Shown piece after piece: positions 45,294-57,264 of a stretch of DNA of 64,000 nt (the first letter of the stretch is position 1; each line of letters begins with the position of its first letter). The notes under the pieces are model-generated. The model saw nothing but the letters and a program-made list of their open reading frames with translations, ran no database searches and was not told the DNA's origin. The stretch lies in NCBI GenBank assembly GCA_900404475.1, contig OUQQ01000014.1, forward strand, positions 1 through 64,000, read 5' to 3'. Made by a program: the position numbers and the translations under genes. This DNA comes from Spongospora subterranea (lineage: Eukaryota; Endomyxa; Phytomyxea; Plasmodiophorida; Plasmodiophoridae).

Positions 45294-45628
45294 AGAGGAA
45301 CGCCCATAGAAAATCAAATAAAACTGTTTTCTCGCCATGTTTTTATCGACGACGTTAACAGATAATGCAAATTCAGTAAAGGAGGAAAAGTGATTGACCA
45401 AAGATTGTTCATGTGCACGCTCAAAAAACACAAGCACTGTTATATTCATTCACGATGATCAGCGTTCTGATGACACATCGATCGCCAAAGAGATGGCGAA
45501 AAGCGCGAAACGTGAAAATACTGCGCATTTCCTGACTGCGCAGAAACCGATCAGACTTGTGGTGAAGGCTGCGTCGCCGCCCTGAAAGTCTGAAAACGAC
45601 GTCATTTTACTGGGAAATTTGCCCATTG
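45294..45628. other. intergenic spacer
   Basis: 335 nt with AATAAA-type words near 45,316 (probable poly(A) signal of the preceding gene) and no convincing ORF; it must contain the helicase promoter. Confidence 0.35.
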
Positions 45629-48102
45629 ATGATCGAACCCGCTATTACTGCTGGGAAGTGTCAGGTCCTGATCAGAAGGAAATTGGCCGATATTCATGCG
45701 GCGAAATCAGGGCTTGGTGCGGCAGTGAAAGATGATCGCTCTTCACAGGCCGGGGATGGCCATCTCAAAGCGAAAACGGGAACGAAAGTCGTGAAGAAGA
45801 AATCGGCGGATAAGGATGCCGATTCATCCAAGAACAAGGAAAGGAAGAAGGTCGAGGAGGATATTGGCGTAGATCGGAAAGGGGACGTCGAACGCAAAAA
45901 AAGGAAACGTCAAAAACCTGACGATTCCGTCGCCGATCCCGACCCTGAACTAACGCCATCTGAACCGAAGAAACGAACGAAACAAGTGACATTGCTAGCT
46001 TCTGCGGCCCTTCCAGAAACTTCCTCAGATGGCAAACGCCGCAAGCATAAGAAAACGGGGAACGGATCTGACGAACCAGTTTCCAAAGTGGCGCCGCCTG
46101 CACCGAAGAAATTGACACAGGCCAAACCATCACCATCTACTGCCGTTAACGAAACCCGAGCAGAGGGCAAAATGAGGAAACAGTCAACTGAAAATCCTCG
46201 TCCCAATTCGTCAAAATCAGCAGAAAAGAAGCGGGTAAAACAGGCCAAGTCGTTAGTCGCTCAGCAATCGCTGAGTGAATTTGGAGTGGACCACAGCGTG
46301 ACCAAGACACAATCAGGCACATCATCAGCGACGCAGATAGAGGAGAACCTTGTCGAATCTGCTGAGGAAATCCTTCTGGGAGAAGAGGCGACACCCGTTG
46401 AACCAGAAGTTACCGTTCCAGATGTAAAGGAGGAGATGGTGCCTTCCTGGAAGGACAATCAACGTGTCGTTATCATCCCCGATCACGCTTCGGAGGGCGA
46501 CAACTTAGGCCTGGATCCGCGTCTGATGACCACCCTATCGGAACAGTTTCAGATCTCTGCTCTGTTCCCGATGCAGTCATTCCTCATCCCTCGCATCATG
46601 GTCAATTATCGCCTGGGCATCGATTGCTGCGTTAGCAGCCCTACTGGCTCAGGAAAATCACTCTGTTTCGCTCTTCCTATAATCAACAATCTTCGACATC
46701 GGATTGTTCGGCGCCTTCGTGCCCTGGTAAGAAACGGCAAAGTCGCCAATAGACATTATATGCTGATCGCGCTTTCAGATTGTCGTTCCAACACGGGATC
46801 TCGCTGTTCAGCTTCACAATGTATTTTCTGTAATCTGTAATGGAATCGGCCTGAAAGTTGGCGTCGTAATCGGGCAACGGTCGTTTGATTTTGAGCAGAG
46901 CGAGCTCATAACGGAATGTTCGGGAACTTACAGTTCCGCAATCGACATTCTTATTGCCACTCCTGGTAAAAGCGATTCTGGTGTGTGTCTGATTCCTGTG
47001 TTTTGACTCGTCGCTCATCTAGGTCGTTTGAGCGACCATCTGCAATTCACTCCGGGCTTCACATTGGAGCACATTCAGCATCTGGTGATCGATGAGGCCG
47101 ATCGTTTGCTGGGGCAGTATTACCACGCCTGGGAATCATCGATTGAGAAAGCGCGAATCCAGTCGAAATCCACGATGCAGACCCTCTTGTTCTCGGCAAC
47201 CATGTCGCTAGACCCACTGTCGTTGTCGAAATTGCGTTTGAGGGCGCCCGTCTTCTATTCGCATACTCCTACAAACGAGTTCACGTGTGCTGCGTCTCTG
47301 ACGCAAGACATGCTCGTTTGCCCAGACGCAACGCAGAAGATTGTGGCGTTGATATGGCTACTTCAACAGCGCAACGGAAAAACGATCGTATTCACCAATT
47401 CTGTGGAGTCAGCACACAATCTCAAACGACTCCTTGAACTTGACCAACGATTCGCGGTTGACGAATTTCACAGTAAATGGGCCTAGCCTGCGAATTCCGG
47501 ACCAAACTGATGATGTTGCGTAGGTGGTTTAAGGCAAAAACAGCGATTGCAGATACTGGAATCGTTCAAGACTTCACATCGATTGTTAATCTGCTCTGAC
47601 GCCATGGCCAGAGGTATCGATATCCCTGGCATCGAAACCGTCGTCAATTACGATTGTCCAAAGTCGGATTTCGTTATACGTATTAAATTTACTTTGTTGC
47701 TCATGCCCGTTTCGCAGTTTTCTTAAAACATACCTTCATCGTGTTGGGCGGACAGCTCGAGCTAATAAGGCAGGGAGAGCGGTCACCTTTGTTTTACCAG
47801 GAGAGGTAGCGACGTTATTAATCGGTTAACTATCATTTCTGATTTCCATGCTCAATTGCTAGGTAAACAATTTCAAACGCATTTTACGACACGCGAAAAA
47901 TAATGAAGTTAAAAAAATATCGATTGACAAGATGGAATCAAACAGCATCAAGTCAACGCTGGATCATGTGCTTGAAGTATTGCAATTGGTATTGGAAGCT
48001 GAAGATAGCAATGCATTACATCGGTTGAAGTCATTACGAAGGGGAAATATTGAAACCTTATGCGATATCAAAGTCAGGATGGAGCTATTGTTACGCAAAT
48101 AA
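45629..48102 (+). CDS. DEAD-box RNA helicase, DDX51/Dbp6-like
   Basis: Six exons (45629-46726, 46779-46965, 47023-47472, 47524-47662, 47718-47805, 47863-48102) join exactly in frame to 733 residues; introns are 51-57 nt. The first 270 residues are a Lys/Glu/Ser-rich disordered nucleolar-type tail (KKKSADKDADSSKNKERKK). Helicase motifs follow in order: a Q-like PMQSF, motif I SPTGSGKS, Ia PTRDLAVQ, Ib TPG, II DEAD in VIDEADRLL, III SAT, TIVFTNSV, V ARGIDIPG and VI HRVGRTAR. GQRSFDFEQ before motif Ib and the long basic tail are typical of DDX51/Dbp6, which acts in 60S ribosomal subunit assembly. The exon 4-5 junction splits the CPNFLKTY segment exactly where conservation predicts it. Confidence 0.9.
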
Positions 48103-48153
48103 ACAATAAATGAGTTGTGCAGTTCTATTGCGCTACTTTGGGGCTTTGGCGAA

Positions 48154-51100
48154 CTATGCAAACTGTATTTCTGAGTCTACGTTAATGGTGATCCCAGGTT
48201 TTCGTATAATCAAACAATCCGGATTAAACGTTTGCTTGAACTCAAGCGCTTTCGATTCACCTTTCGCGAATCTTGTCACTGATTTGACCTTGGTTGAAAG
48301 ACCCAGAATTTTAACCCGCTCTATCTTTCTGATTGAGTGATAATTACTATTGGATATTCCTCTTATGACGTTGTTCTCAAACTTCAAATGATGAATGGTA
48401 TGATTCCCTAAATAGCATTAAATAATAAAAACATTAATTACAAGCATCAGAGACCGACCTTTCATATAATCGTATGAAACACCATCATCCAAATAAACCA
48501 TCCCTTCTGCTCTGTGGCTCGAATCTAGCGCCACAACCACAGTAAAAGGATCCTTGGATTGACACTGCGAAGATCGCCTCGCCCGATCTAACTGATAGAC
48601 GATGGTACCACTTCTTTGAAACACAGGAATCTAATTTAAAGTAAACAGTGAGACGGTCGAATAGTGACATGACAAGATCATTCAAAACGAAGCATGAAAA
48701 AACTTGTTTTTCCTCAATAGGGTCACCTTCGAACGAGGAGCTGGAACAGAAACAGTTTGCCCCCCTGCGATGGCGACGGTTGACTCAATGTCATACCATG
48801 TCGTGCCCGACCCTCCGGGAAAGGTGACCAAAACGGAGACTGCACCTTCGTCAGTCACGGGACGAACAAGAAAGGCATGACCGTGCATGAAATGATCGGA
48901 CACATTGAAAAGTCTGAACCCAAATCTCAACAATTTTCTTTGAACACCACAAATCGAATACTTTTCTTCATTATGAAACTCAATCCAGAGCGGGCGCATC
49001 ACAGGCATTCCGGTCATGCTGCTGTTGTAAAAGAGAGTATATGTGTAATCAAGGTACTTATATCTAATCAAGATGGTCGACGAAAAACGAAATTAAATTT
49101 ACAGTTCAAATACCTTGTCTGAAGCGATTTGCGTACATGTTCAAGTGTTTCGGGACCGTGTAACCAAGGCTCGCGCCGAGGATTGTCGGTATGGGAATGA
49201 CCGCGAAAGAAAGGCTGCCAAGCACCCATCTGCATCCATCGGCCGAACATTTCTGGGGTCGGATGCTGTGTTTGTTAAAGTTGAATTGATAAAATGCCAG
49301 ATTGCAATAATGAAACGTACATCGAAAAAGCCGCCGACATCTGCCCCTACATTTGGGAGACCCGCCATGCCCAGATGCAGGAGCATCGGAATGGAGAGTT
49401 TCATTTGCGACCATGTTGCCATGTTATCCCCAGTCCAGACGGTTCCATACCGCTAAAAAAAATTGCATCAGAATTATTCGAGTTTCGCTTTTGAAACAGT
49501 TGGAAACTTCTTACCTGTGATCCAGCAAAAAACGATCTGGATAATACGAAGGGACGCTCGGGTCGCGATGTGCGATTCTCTAGACCTTTAAACGTTGCCA
49601 TTGCATTATAAAACCCATATTGATTATGGACATCACGGTGTTCAACATTTCCAGAGTGAAGGCAGTCCTGAATAACATTGAGCGATTTTTCTACAAGAGC
49701 CACGCAAACAACAAAACCTTCGGCATTGTACCCTCTGGGCCACTAAAGACCGAAGGCTCGTTCATGTCGTTCCAAATAAATAAAGAATCTGTAGAACCTT
49801 GATATTTGGAAAACCCGATATTGTCAATCCACGCATTTTGAGCCTGTGAAAATCTTCAATGATCACAGCACTCACAAAGCAACCAATTTTGAGAATTACC
49901 TCCAACCCTAAAAAATCAAACCATGAACTATCTCCAGACCAGCACCAACCGATAAAGGGCTGGTCTTTTGGTGTCATTACGTAATGCCGCTTTGCTTCTG
50001 CTTCCCGATGAACCTTCATGACTATCAACTAGAATCAAAATGACCTGGAAGTTCATAGCTTACAGAGTATTGGATATCACGTTTTATATGCGGATCGACA
50101 ATAGTCACCATTCGTCGAGTCCTGCTGAATAAATCGTTTTGCATTTCAACAGGACTGGGAAACTTGACCGAATCCCAAGTGAAGTACCTAAGAGGCAATT
50201 AGTCAAAAAACAAATAAAATGTTTTGCCGAACAACTGACTTCTTGTTATCAGTATGTTCGATATCCAACCAGAGAACATCATAGGGCAATTCGTTTTCGT
50301 CGAATTTCGCATCAACATCATAAACGTCGGCCTCATCATTGTAATTCCATCGGCATTGATGATATCCAAGAGAGAATCTGAATACATCAAATCATTGACT
50401 AAAAAGTAATGAGGCCAAGCTGTTACTTTGGCGGAAACGCAGCTTTCCCCGTCAAATCAGAGTAGGCTTTGAAGATAGGACTGGGTCCAGAGGAAGATAC
50501 AAAAAAAAACGCATCAATCACACCAGTCTCAGAGATTATTCTGCACTGAAAACGAAGTCAATGCATGATTGCTAAAAGAAGCTAGATAACTAGCACATTT
50601 TTCCCTTGGTCTGACGACGAAATATCCACCAATGTTTCAGCAGCGTTATTCCAGTATACGGCTTCGGTTCCAGCTGCAAACAATCAACCATTATTCACTG
50701 AAATCAACAAGTTAACGATGATTACTGGTCGAATGAGTCATCCCGAACGGGATCGAACCATATAGGCCAAGAGGGTCATCGTCAAGATGTTTATACACGT
50801 CCAGATTGAACAATCGATACGGTTCTGAATATCTATACGGGACCATCAACGAGTATTTCAGGATTCAAATAAAAACATACTTTGCATCATGCCCCCGAGA
50901 GTTAGGAAGGGAAAATTCTGTGGCATGCTCCGGAAACCCATAAATATGAGATGCAAACGGAAATTGAACGTCTAAGGAGACCGCTGCAGGGCCTTTCGGA
51001 ACCGTATCTTCATGTCCTCCGAACGACTCAGACCATTTGCTCGGGGAATCATTGTTATCGTCAGGTGTGGAGTTTGCTGTATATATTGGCATCAGATAAA

Positions 51101-51872
51101 ACAAGACGCCAATAAACGGTTGGCTCACCTTCCGATACATCTCGACGACGGTACAGCTCAAACCGTAACAAATCCTGCGCGTTTACTTCAATACGAACGG
51201 CACCATCAAGCTGAACCTATCAGTTTCCAGCAATAAATCGCGGATCAGTAAAGGGATTGACTATGGAACCTGAACACGGAAAGGAGAGAACTTGACGAAG
51301 ACCGTAAGATGTTCATCGACCTCCAATACAATGCGAGTACTTCCCGTTAGCGCCCGCTTCAGTGAAGTTGGCTGAAGTGCTGAATTGTCCAAAGCATCAA
51401 TAAAGATTGCAACATGTCACGGCAAACCAACGTCACCTGACTCTTGTAGAACATCCCGAACTCGATATCTCTCATGTATTCGAGTATTCTCAAATTCATC
51501 TATTTGAACTCTGACCACGTTGTTTACCAACGTCTAAAGTGTAAAAAAATAATTGAAGTCAGTTTGTACATTGAAGGGAAGGCTTCGAACAGCCAAACGT
51601 TTTACCTGAACGGATAACAACACTGTTTGCTGATCTTTTACAAGACTGGCAGTGGCTAAGCCTAAAGTGGAATTGATTTTGATGGTTGTTGGATCTATGT
51701 GCCATTGTTCGGGTTCCGAATCGCGCAGACGCCGACAAAATCCGTTTTGCGCGCAAGTCTTGAACTTGTTTTTATCAACGGCGCACGCAATGGGGATTAC
51801 CGCCAACCCCAGGCATAAAACCGTTAGCATGATTCTATTTGGATTAACCACCGTATCGACGAGCATCTTCAT
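48154..51872 (-). CDS. glucosidase II alpha subunit (GH31)
   Basis: At least eleven short exons, read in order from 51,872 down. Signal peptide ([14 protein letters not shown]) then [17 protein letters not shown], the family's N-terminal signature. Then [19 protein letters not shown] and [76 protein letters not shown]; the nucleophile aspartate in [10 protein letters not shown] (about 49,765-49,795); [30 protein letters not shown]. Then the acid/base aspartate in [58 protein letters not shown] near the C-terminus. It trims glucose from N-glycans in the ER, driving the calnexin/calreticulin cycle. Introns are about 45-80 nt; not every boundary was fixed. No ER-retention signal is expected, because the beta subunit supplies it. 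Confidence 0.93.
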
Positions 51873-51940
51873 CGACAATGACTCAAATGAGTAAATCAAA
51901 AATATGACTGAGCTCAATGTTGTACTTAATATGTCCGCAA

Positions 51941-52200
51941 GTGAGTCTGGACTCTGGCGTGGCCTTGTGTACAGCAATCAAACGCTGTTATTGTTATGAA
52001 GTGTACAGTGTACGTCATTTTAGCGAATACGCTCCGACTGGATACCGTGAAGTGATACATTTAAGTGTATGCGTGTTGTACTTATTAGGTACCTATGTCC
52101 GTCTGGACTCTGACGTGGCCGTGTGTACAGCAATCAAACGCTGTTATTGTTACGAAGTGTACAGTGTACGATGTGATACACTTAAGTGTATGCGAGGGTA
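51941..52200. repeat. 156-bp-period tandem duplication
   Basis: About 73 nt at 51941-52016 (CTGGACTCTGGCGTGGCC... to GTGTACAGTGTACG) recur with few changes at 52097-52170, followed in both copies by TGATACA(T/C)TTAAGTGTATGCG. The second unit lacks about 30 nt between the two blocks. GTACAGTGTAC and ACACTTAAGTGT are palindromes. No coding signal. It lies just beyond the 5' end of the glucosidase II gene. Confidence 0.8.
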
Positions 52201-52965
52201 CATGACAGGCTGAGACCCTCTGAGACCCCAATTTAGCGTCAAATCCCATGTCGATTACCCTACCGCTAATCATGGCGGAAATGTGCCAAGTACAACATAA
52301 TCAATCACAAAGCGGTCAAGCGTTAATCTGGCGCGTCGATTTTCGATGGAATGGTTCATTCAAATCAGGAGTGATGTTGTCCTGGCCCACTGAGCGTTGA
52401 AGGATCAGATGACGTTTGTTGAATCGGTCTGAGAATAATCTCCAGAAAGTCTCTCTACGTACGAGGTCTACAGGATCTGCCAGGTGTTTTGAAAGTCATC
52501 CTGATGGCAGGCGGGGAACGACCTGAATGGGCTCATCGTGCAACAATTCATAGCTTGGTGCATGCAAGGCTACAGAAACAAACGACTTCTGCCAAACGAG
52601 ACCTTTGAAAATCGCGCTGACCGCTGAAAAATATGTCAGCCAATCTTCAAACTAGGTTCACGCGCCGAAACGGGATCATCTCCACCAATTACGCTGTGCC
52701 TGAATTTGATCTAACAGCTCAGAGCGACTTTAGTCTTTTCTCCACATCAAATCCTTGGCAAATATGCAATAACGTTCAACAATCAATATACAACAATATC
52801 AAAAAGCGATGTGGGTTTGTGCTCCAGATAGGAATCCGTGATTTCGCTTCTTTATCGCCACAACCTGGGCTACTTTTTTTTTCAGCCGGCACATCTTCGG
52901 AATTTTGTGCCAAGATTAGGTAATGTGTCCCGCCGTCCATGACCCCAACGAAATGGAAAAACAGA
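52201..52965. other. no supported gene
   Basis: A plus ORF at 52,633-52,923 (96 codons) is open but its composition is unconvincing and no family matches. Nothing else is seen before the tRNA. Confidence 0.35.
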
Positions 52966-53037
52966 TGCAGACACTGAGACTCGAACTCAGGTGATCAGCG
53001 CCACAAGCTGGTATCCTGCCAACTAGATGATGTCTGC
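52966..53037 (-). tRNA. tRNA-His (GUG)
   Basis: The reverse complement folds as a complete cloverleaf without an intron. Acceptor stem: GCAGACA pairs perfectly with TGTCTGC, followed by discriminator A. D arm: ATCT/GGAT with the conserved GG in its loop. Anticodon stem: CAGC/GCTG (fifth pair C-A mismatched) around loop TTGTGGC, giving anticodon GTG. T arm: CTGAG/CTCAG around TTCGAGT. The base before the acceptor is A rather than G, as expected when the histidine-specific G-1 is added after transcription by Thg1. Confidence 0.92.
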
Positions 53038-53571
53038 TGATTTGATGTGACCGCCAAACGACGACTCCCTGGGAGCGTTTCGATGGGACGGCGAGAAGAT
53101 ATAGCTCACCGTTGCGCGTCCCCGTAAAAACTGAAACCAACACACAATGACAACGCAACAGACGTCCCCATCACCTGCCGCTTGGCGTGGTCGTTCTGCT
53201 AAATGATCGTGGTGACTTCGCTTCTGTTGGTCTCGTCATCATTGTGCTGTCTTGTGTGTCCATTTCGTCCAAGGCCGTAGACAATGGTACTAAAACGTTC
53301 GAGAGAAATCGCAGGAATGAGATGAGTCAGCAGAATTGACCAATTCACTTTGTCGTTTGGACATGAACAATGCGCCTGTTTAGTTTGCTTGAGTAAGTGG
53401 CGATCATGTTCGAAATCGACCTTGAGAGCGTTAGCTGAACCAATAGCATTTATGAATACGCCAGACGCAGAACGCATCGGCCAACTCAACTTGATCAATT
53501 TGACAAAGAGCAAATTCTGGATGCGATATCTGTTGCTGTTCTCAATGCCAACGCAGCTGAACGCCCCACAA

Positions 53572-53721
53572 TGACCTGCATCGCCCTCGAGACGAATCAC
53601 GAAACTCGCTGGCGCCGCCAGATATCCGCCTCCGTTGAACGGGAAAACCTCAAACGACCGAACCAGCCTTATGAACGCTATCGGCCGCCCCGATTACGCG
53701 GTTCGCGTCGTATTCTCTGAA
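53572..53721 (+). CDS. possible 49-residue basic ORF
   Basis: ATG at 53572 opens a GC-rich frame that reads TNHETRWRRQISASVERENL, then RPNQPYERYRPPRLRG, and stops 14 nt before the GALE start. It is strongly basic. It might be a short peptide, a last exon of an unseen gene, or chance. Flanking sequence from 53,038 to 53,571 has only weak opposing frames. Confidence 0.25.
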
Positions 53722-53735
53722 GCGGTTTCCGAGCG

Positions 53736-55145
53736 ATGGTGATCTTGATAACGGGAGGAGCTGGATATGTCGGATCCCACACAGCTGTGCAACTGACGCA
53801 AGACGGTCATGAGGTTGTGCTGATCGATAACTTCAGCAATTCGACACGGTCGTCCGTTGATCGCATTCGGGCACTCGCCGGATTCGATATTCCGTTCCAC
53901 CAAGCCGATTTGACCGACGACGCGTCATTGGAAGCGGTGTTCGCCCTATACAATATCGACGTGGTCATCCACTCAGCGGCGTTGAGCGCCATTCGCGAAT
54001 CTGTTCGCAAGGTAAGTTCGCGACACCAGGTTTTCCAGAACACCCCGCTCTGATCCTGCACAGCCTTTGGAATATTATTCAAACGAGCTGATCAGCGCGT
54101 TGAACCTTCTCAGGTGCATGAGGCGTCATCAAGTCACTAACTTCGTATTCTCATCATCGTCATCCGTCTACGGTGAGCAGGTTTCTCGGCAAACAAAACC
54201 GCCCTCGTGAATCCGACACGCCATAGGGGTGCGATCGGACGCCACTCCCATATCAGAAGATGATCATCTAGCACCAATCACCCCATATGGATTCGCCAAG
54301 CTTGCTGTTGAAAGGATCCTGGCTGATTGCGGTAAGTGCTTCCTGCTGATTCGGTTCAACGGGTTGAGTGAGCTGCCGTGGGCAGTGGCCGGCGATCAGG
54401 CTCTCGCCGTAATCGTGCTTCGATATTTCAACGTGGCCGGCGCCCATTCCTCGGGGTGCTTAGGCGAACGCACAACAGGAACGCAGGCAATCCTATTCGA
54501 ACTTTCGGGTTCACGAACAACTCAACAACGGTCGTTTATATTAGGGCCATCTAGTTCCGGCGCTTTGTAAGGTGGGATTGGGATTCCAGGATCGTTCGAC
54601 AATATTCGGTGGCGATTGGAACACCAGCGATGGAACGGTTGGTCTGATCATGATGAACGCAGCGTCTCGAACTCTTCAATTGTCACAGTCGCTGTTAGGC
54701 AATTCGTGATTACATTCATGTTCAAGTACGATATCGGTATCGCCCGTTTTCAATTGCTGTTGCTGATCGATATCGAGCAGGACGTTGCCGATGCACACGT
54801 GCGATGTGTGGCGAAACTGGATGAGGCCTCTCCTCGAGGGTCGATGCACATTCTGAACATCGGCAGTGGAAAAGGCTCATCGGTCCTTGATGTGCTGGCT
54901 GCGTTCGAGCACGTTATTGGGCGGCGTATACAAACGATCTGGGAAAACCGAAAAGAAGGGGACGTAGAATGTTTGGGTAATGGAACGTCATCACGCTAAC
55001 GGTTGTGCTGATCATGAGCTCAGTTGCCAACGTCGAGCAAGCGAGGCGCATTCTCAACTGGAGCCCGAAACGAACTGTTGACGATATATGCGGGGATGCC
55101 TGGAACTGGGCGAAACATCATGCAGAAACCGGCCGAGCTGAATAA
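53736..55145 (+). CDS. UDP-glucose/galactose 4-epimerase
   Basis: Early exons are exact: 53736-54011, 54064-54172, 54227-54331, then from 54386; the last is 55024-55145. The middle (54,450-55,020) has several short introns I did not fix. Extended short-chain dehydrogenase landmarks: NAD-binding GGAGYVGSHTAVQL; DVVIHSAALSA; SSSSSVYG with the catalytic serine; PYGFAKLAVE with the catalytic YxxxK; VLRYFNVAGAH; STIFGGDWNTSDG; DVADAHVRC; LNIGSGKGSSVLDV; RRILNWSPKR at the C-terminus. It interconverts UDP-glucose and UDP-galactose for glycan synthesis. The key residues are present, so it is probably active if the middle exons splice cleanly. About 340 residues expected. Confidence 0.9.
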
Positions 55146-55419
55146 AACAGCAGATCGCTGTGGCCATTGGTAGCAGTGTAGCACGTGACGGTTGGGAATG
55201 CTGAGCCACACCAGAACGATTCGTTAGAAATGGGGACGACGTTGCCAATTGACACGAAACAACGACGTGATATTTCCGAAAGTATATGAGGCATTGGCAA
55301 ATCGGTCTTTTTGTGAAATGGGACGACATCGCACCCCGGTTTGACTGGCGCTGCCCAAGGCGAATGGAAGAGTTTGGCTGGTAATTGTCATTCCAAATCC
55401 GTGCTAAGTTCCGCACCCT

Positions 55420-56150
55420 AATCGGAACGGGCCTTGAATGGGAAACTGCATTGAACTGTCAATATACGGCCACATTATGAATATCGAGTGACGCCGTTTG
55501 GGCTGATGAACGCAGCCGCCATGATCCCAACGCCTCTCATGAACGAGTCGATCCAACCCGATTGTTGGTGTTCGATCTTGGTGATTTATTGATATGTTCG
55601 TGGAGCCCGGTCCAACACACGATGTGAATTGTCCAACGCGTCTCAAGATGATTCAGGGACATGAACCTGTTTGCGAAGTTGGAACGATGCTGTGAACGTG
55701 AAACTTCGTTGGGTTGACGTGGTCTCCTGGGACAGGAATCGAAATGGACTCGGGGCTACATGGTTTTTTCCGAAAGACGCCAAGGGAGTCCAATGTTATC
55801 TAAGGATTCACCAAATTCCATCGGGACCTCATCGTCCCATTATGCTGTAGCTTGGCAACGCCGTTGTTATGCGCCGACAAGGAAACGAATACAATTTCAT
55901 TGGGCGACATATTAGCGATGAACGCCTTATGCCGAACCGTGCGTGTTGGAAGAAACCGACGCCGCTGGTTTGCAATTGAGGATAGTGTTGTCTGAACTGC
56001 AACAAGATCACCCTTTCCAGCCTGTGGCATTCTGTTGACGAAAGCTGGCCCCATTGGAGATCAGGGACGGAACACACGATAAAGAATCGCTGTGGAAATC
56101 ACGCCATGGAGGCGTTTCTTAGAACGGGGGGCGGCACATCGGATCCAAGC
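55420..56150 (+). mobile_element. decayed Ty3/gypsy-type retrotransposon fragment
   Basis: Plus-strand translation, with several frame changes and stops, shows reverse-transcriptase landmarks (YEYRVTPFGLMNAA near 55,480, NLFAKLERC near 55,660, then FPKDAKGVQ). About 250 nt further on is the RNase H-side segment LQQDHPFQPVAF followed by RKLAPLE near 56,000. The order and spacing fit Ty3/gypsy pol. LTRs, gag, protease and integrase are not seen nearby, so only a relic remains. It lies directly downstream of GALE, which is intact. Confidence 0.7.
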
Positions 56151-56169
56151 CGTTAGCGACCACTACCGA

Positions 56170-56699
56170 GCAATAAACCGGTCGCAGCTATATAGAACGG
56201 GATCGTTCCGCTCGAACAGAGGATGTCGCCGATATCTAACGCCTCGCCAATGACCAAACCGCTTACCACCAGCATATGACGCGAAAGACGTCGGTCGAGT
56301 GGGAAGGGCGGGCATTGAGAGAACGGCAATAACAAGACGAATTTGATATACCAAACCCACGAACAGCGTTGGCAGAACCCGTCGAGTGGGTTCGGCAGTA
56401 GAAATCGGAGGGTCTTTGAACGTTGGAAAATAGGATCGCAAAATGGCAACGCCAGATGGATATTCTACCCTAACATCGACAACCTCCACCGCCTGCCCAA
56501 AACTCATTCGACAGGTTCTGCCAAAGCTGTTCGTGGGTTTGTCAATCTCGTCACTCTTATCGTTCTCCAATGCCCCGCCAATCCTACACGACCGACGTCT
56601 CTGTCGCGTCATGGGCGGTTTGTTCATGGGCGGAAACCCGCTGGCCGAGCGGGAACGACCCCGTTCTACATATAGTGTTGATCGGTTTATGGCATCTGT
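56170..56699. repeat. long inverted repeat (foldback-like element) B
   Basis: Left arm about 56170-56379 matches the reverse complement of 56514-56699 (beginning GGTTCTGCCAA.GCTGTTCGTGGGTTTG on the right arm's plus strand), with many substitutions and small indels, around a 134-nt spacer. Both arms can encode related phrases such as LFVGL and RPTSFASY, so each arm is probably a copy of the same gene fragment. It abuts the gypsy relic. Confidence 0.65.
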
Positions 56700-57264
56700 T
56701 GAGGTCAACGAATCGACGACTCCATCGCTATGGTTTTCCGCAGCAGAACCGTCATTGCACCCGACCCGTTGCGAAACACGAATCAGAGGTTCAACTGTTG
56801 TCGGCTGATTCAGGATGGGGCGACGATGCGCCCGGTGCGGCTCTCAATATTCGTATACAGAGCAGCGTCGTGAACTCTGGAAAAACTGATCGTCCAAGTA
56901 AAAATGCCATCGATCAGTGCATACGCCAAAGCGTCACTTGGGAAATGTCTCTCGTTGCACATTTCCACCACGTCCTGGCAATGCCCGACCAACCGCAACT
57001 CGGGTTGACTCTGTGCTCTGTGTAGTGGCAAGGCTGGGTGTAGTCTGTTGGTTGAGCGACCAGGGCCTCTGGAAGTTCAGTGGTGCTCTGGGCTGTGCGG
57101 GTGTATATGTACAGTGTACATTCTATGGGTTTTGTGTACTGTGTCGTCTGTGGGGTGGATGTACTGGTCGTCGGTGGGTTGTGTGTACACTCAATACGGG
57201 TAGTGTGGTTGATCCGTGGGTTGGTTGTCGACTACACCAGTTGGCCAATCGGCTGTTTGTCGTC
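56700..57264. other. intergenic, GT-rich
   Basis: Contains a 250-nt GT-rich, TG/GTG-repetitive stretch (57,000-57,250) with the palindrome GTACAGTGTAC, also found in the 52-kb tandem repeat. No supported gene. Promoter of the RS protein must lie here. Confidence 0.35.

Noticed and set aside
53199..53600. 133-codon minus-strand ORF between tRNA-His and GALE
   Set aside because: Open on both strands, no family, mixed composition; insufficient to call a gene.
56163..56708. 181-codon minus-strand ORF over inverted repeat B
   Set aside because: Runs through both arms and the spacer of a repeat, so it cannot be an ordinary gene; its phrases recur in the opposite arm.
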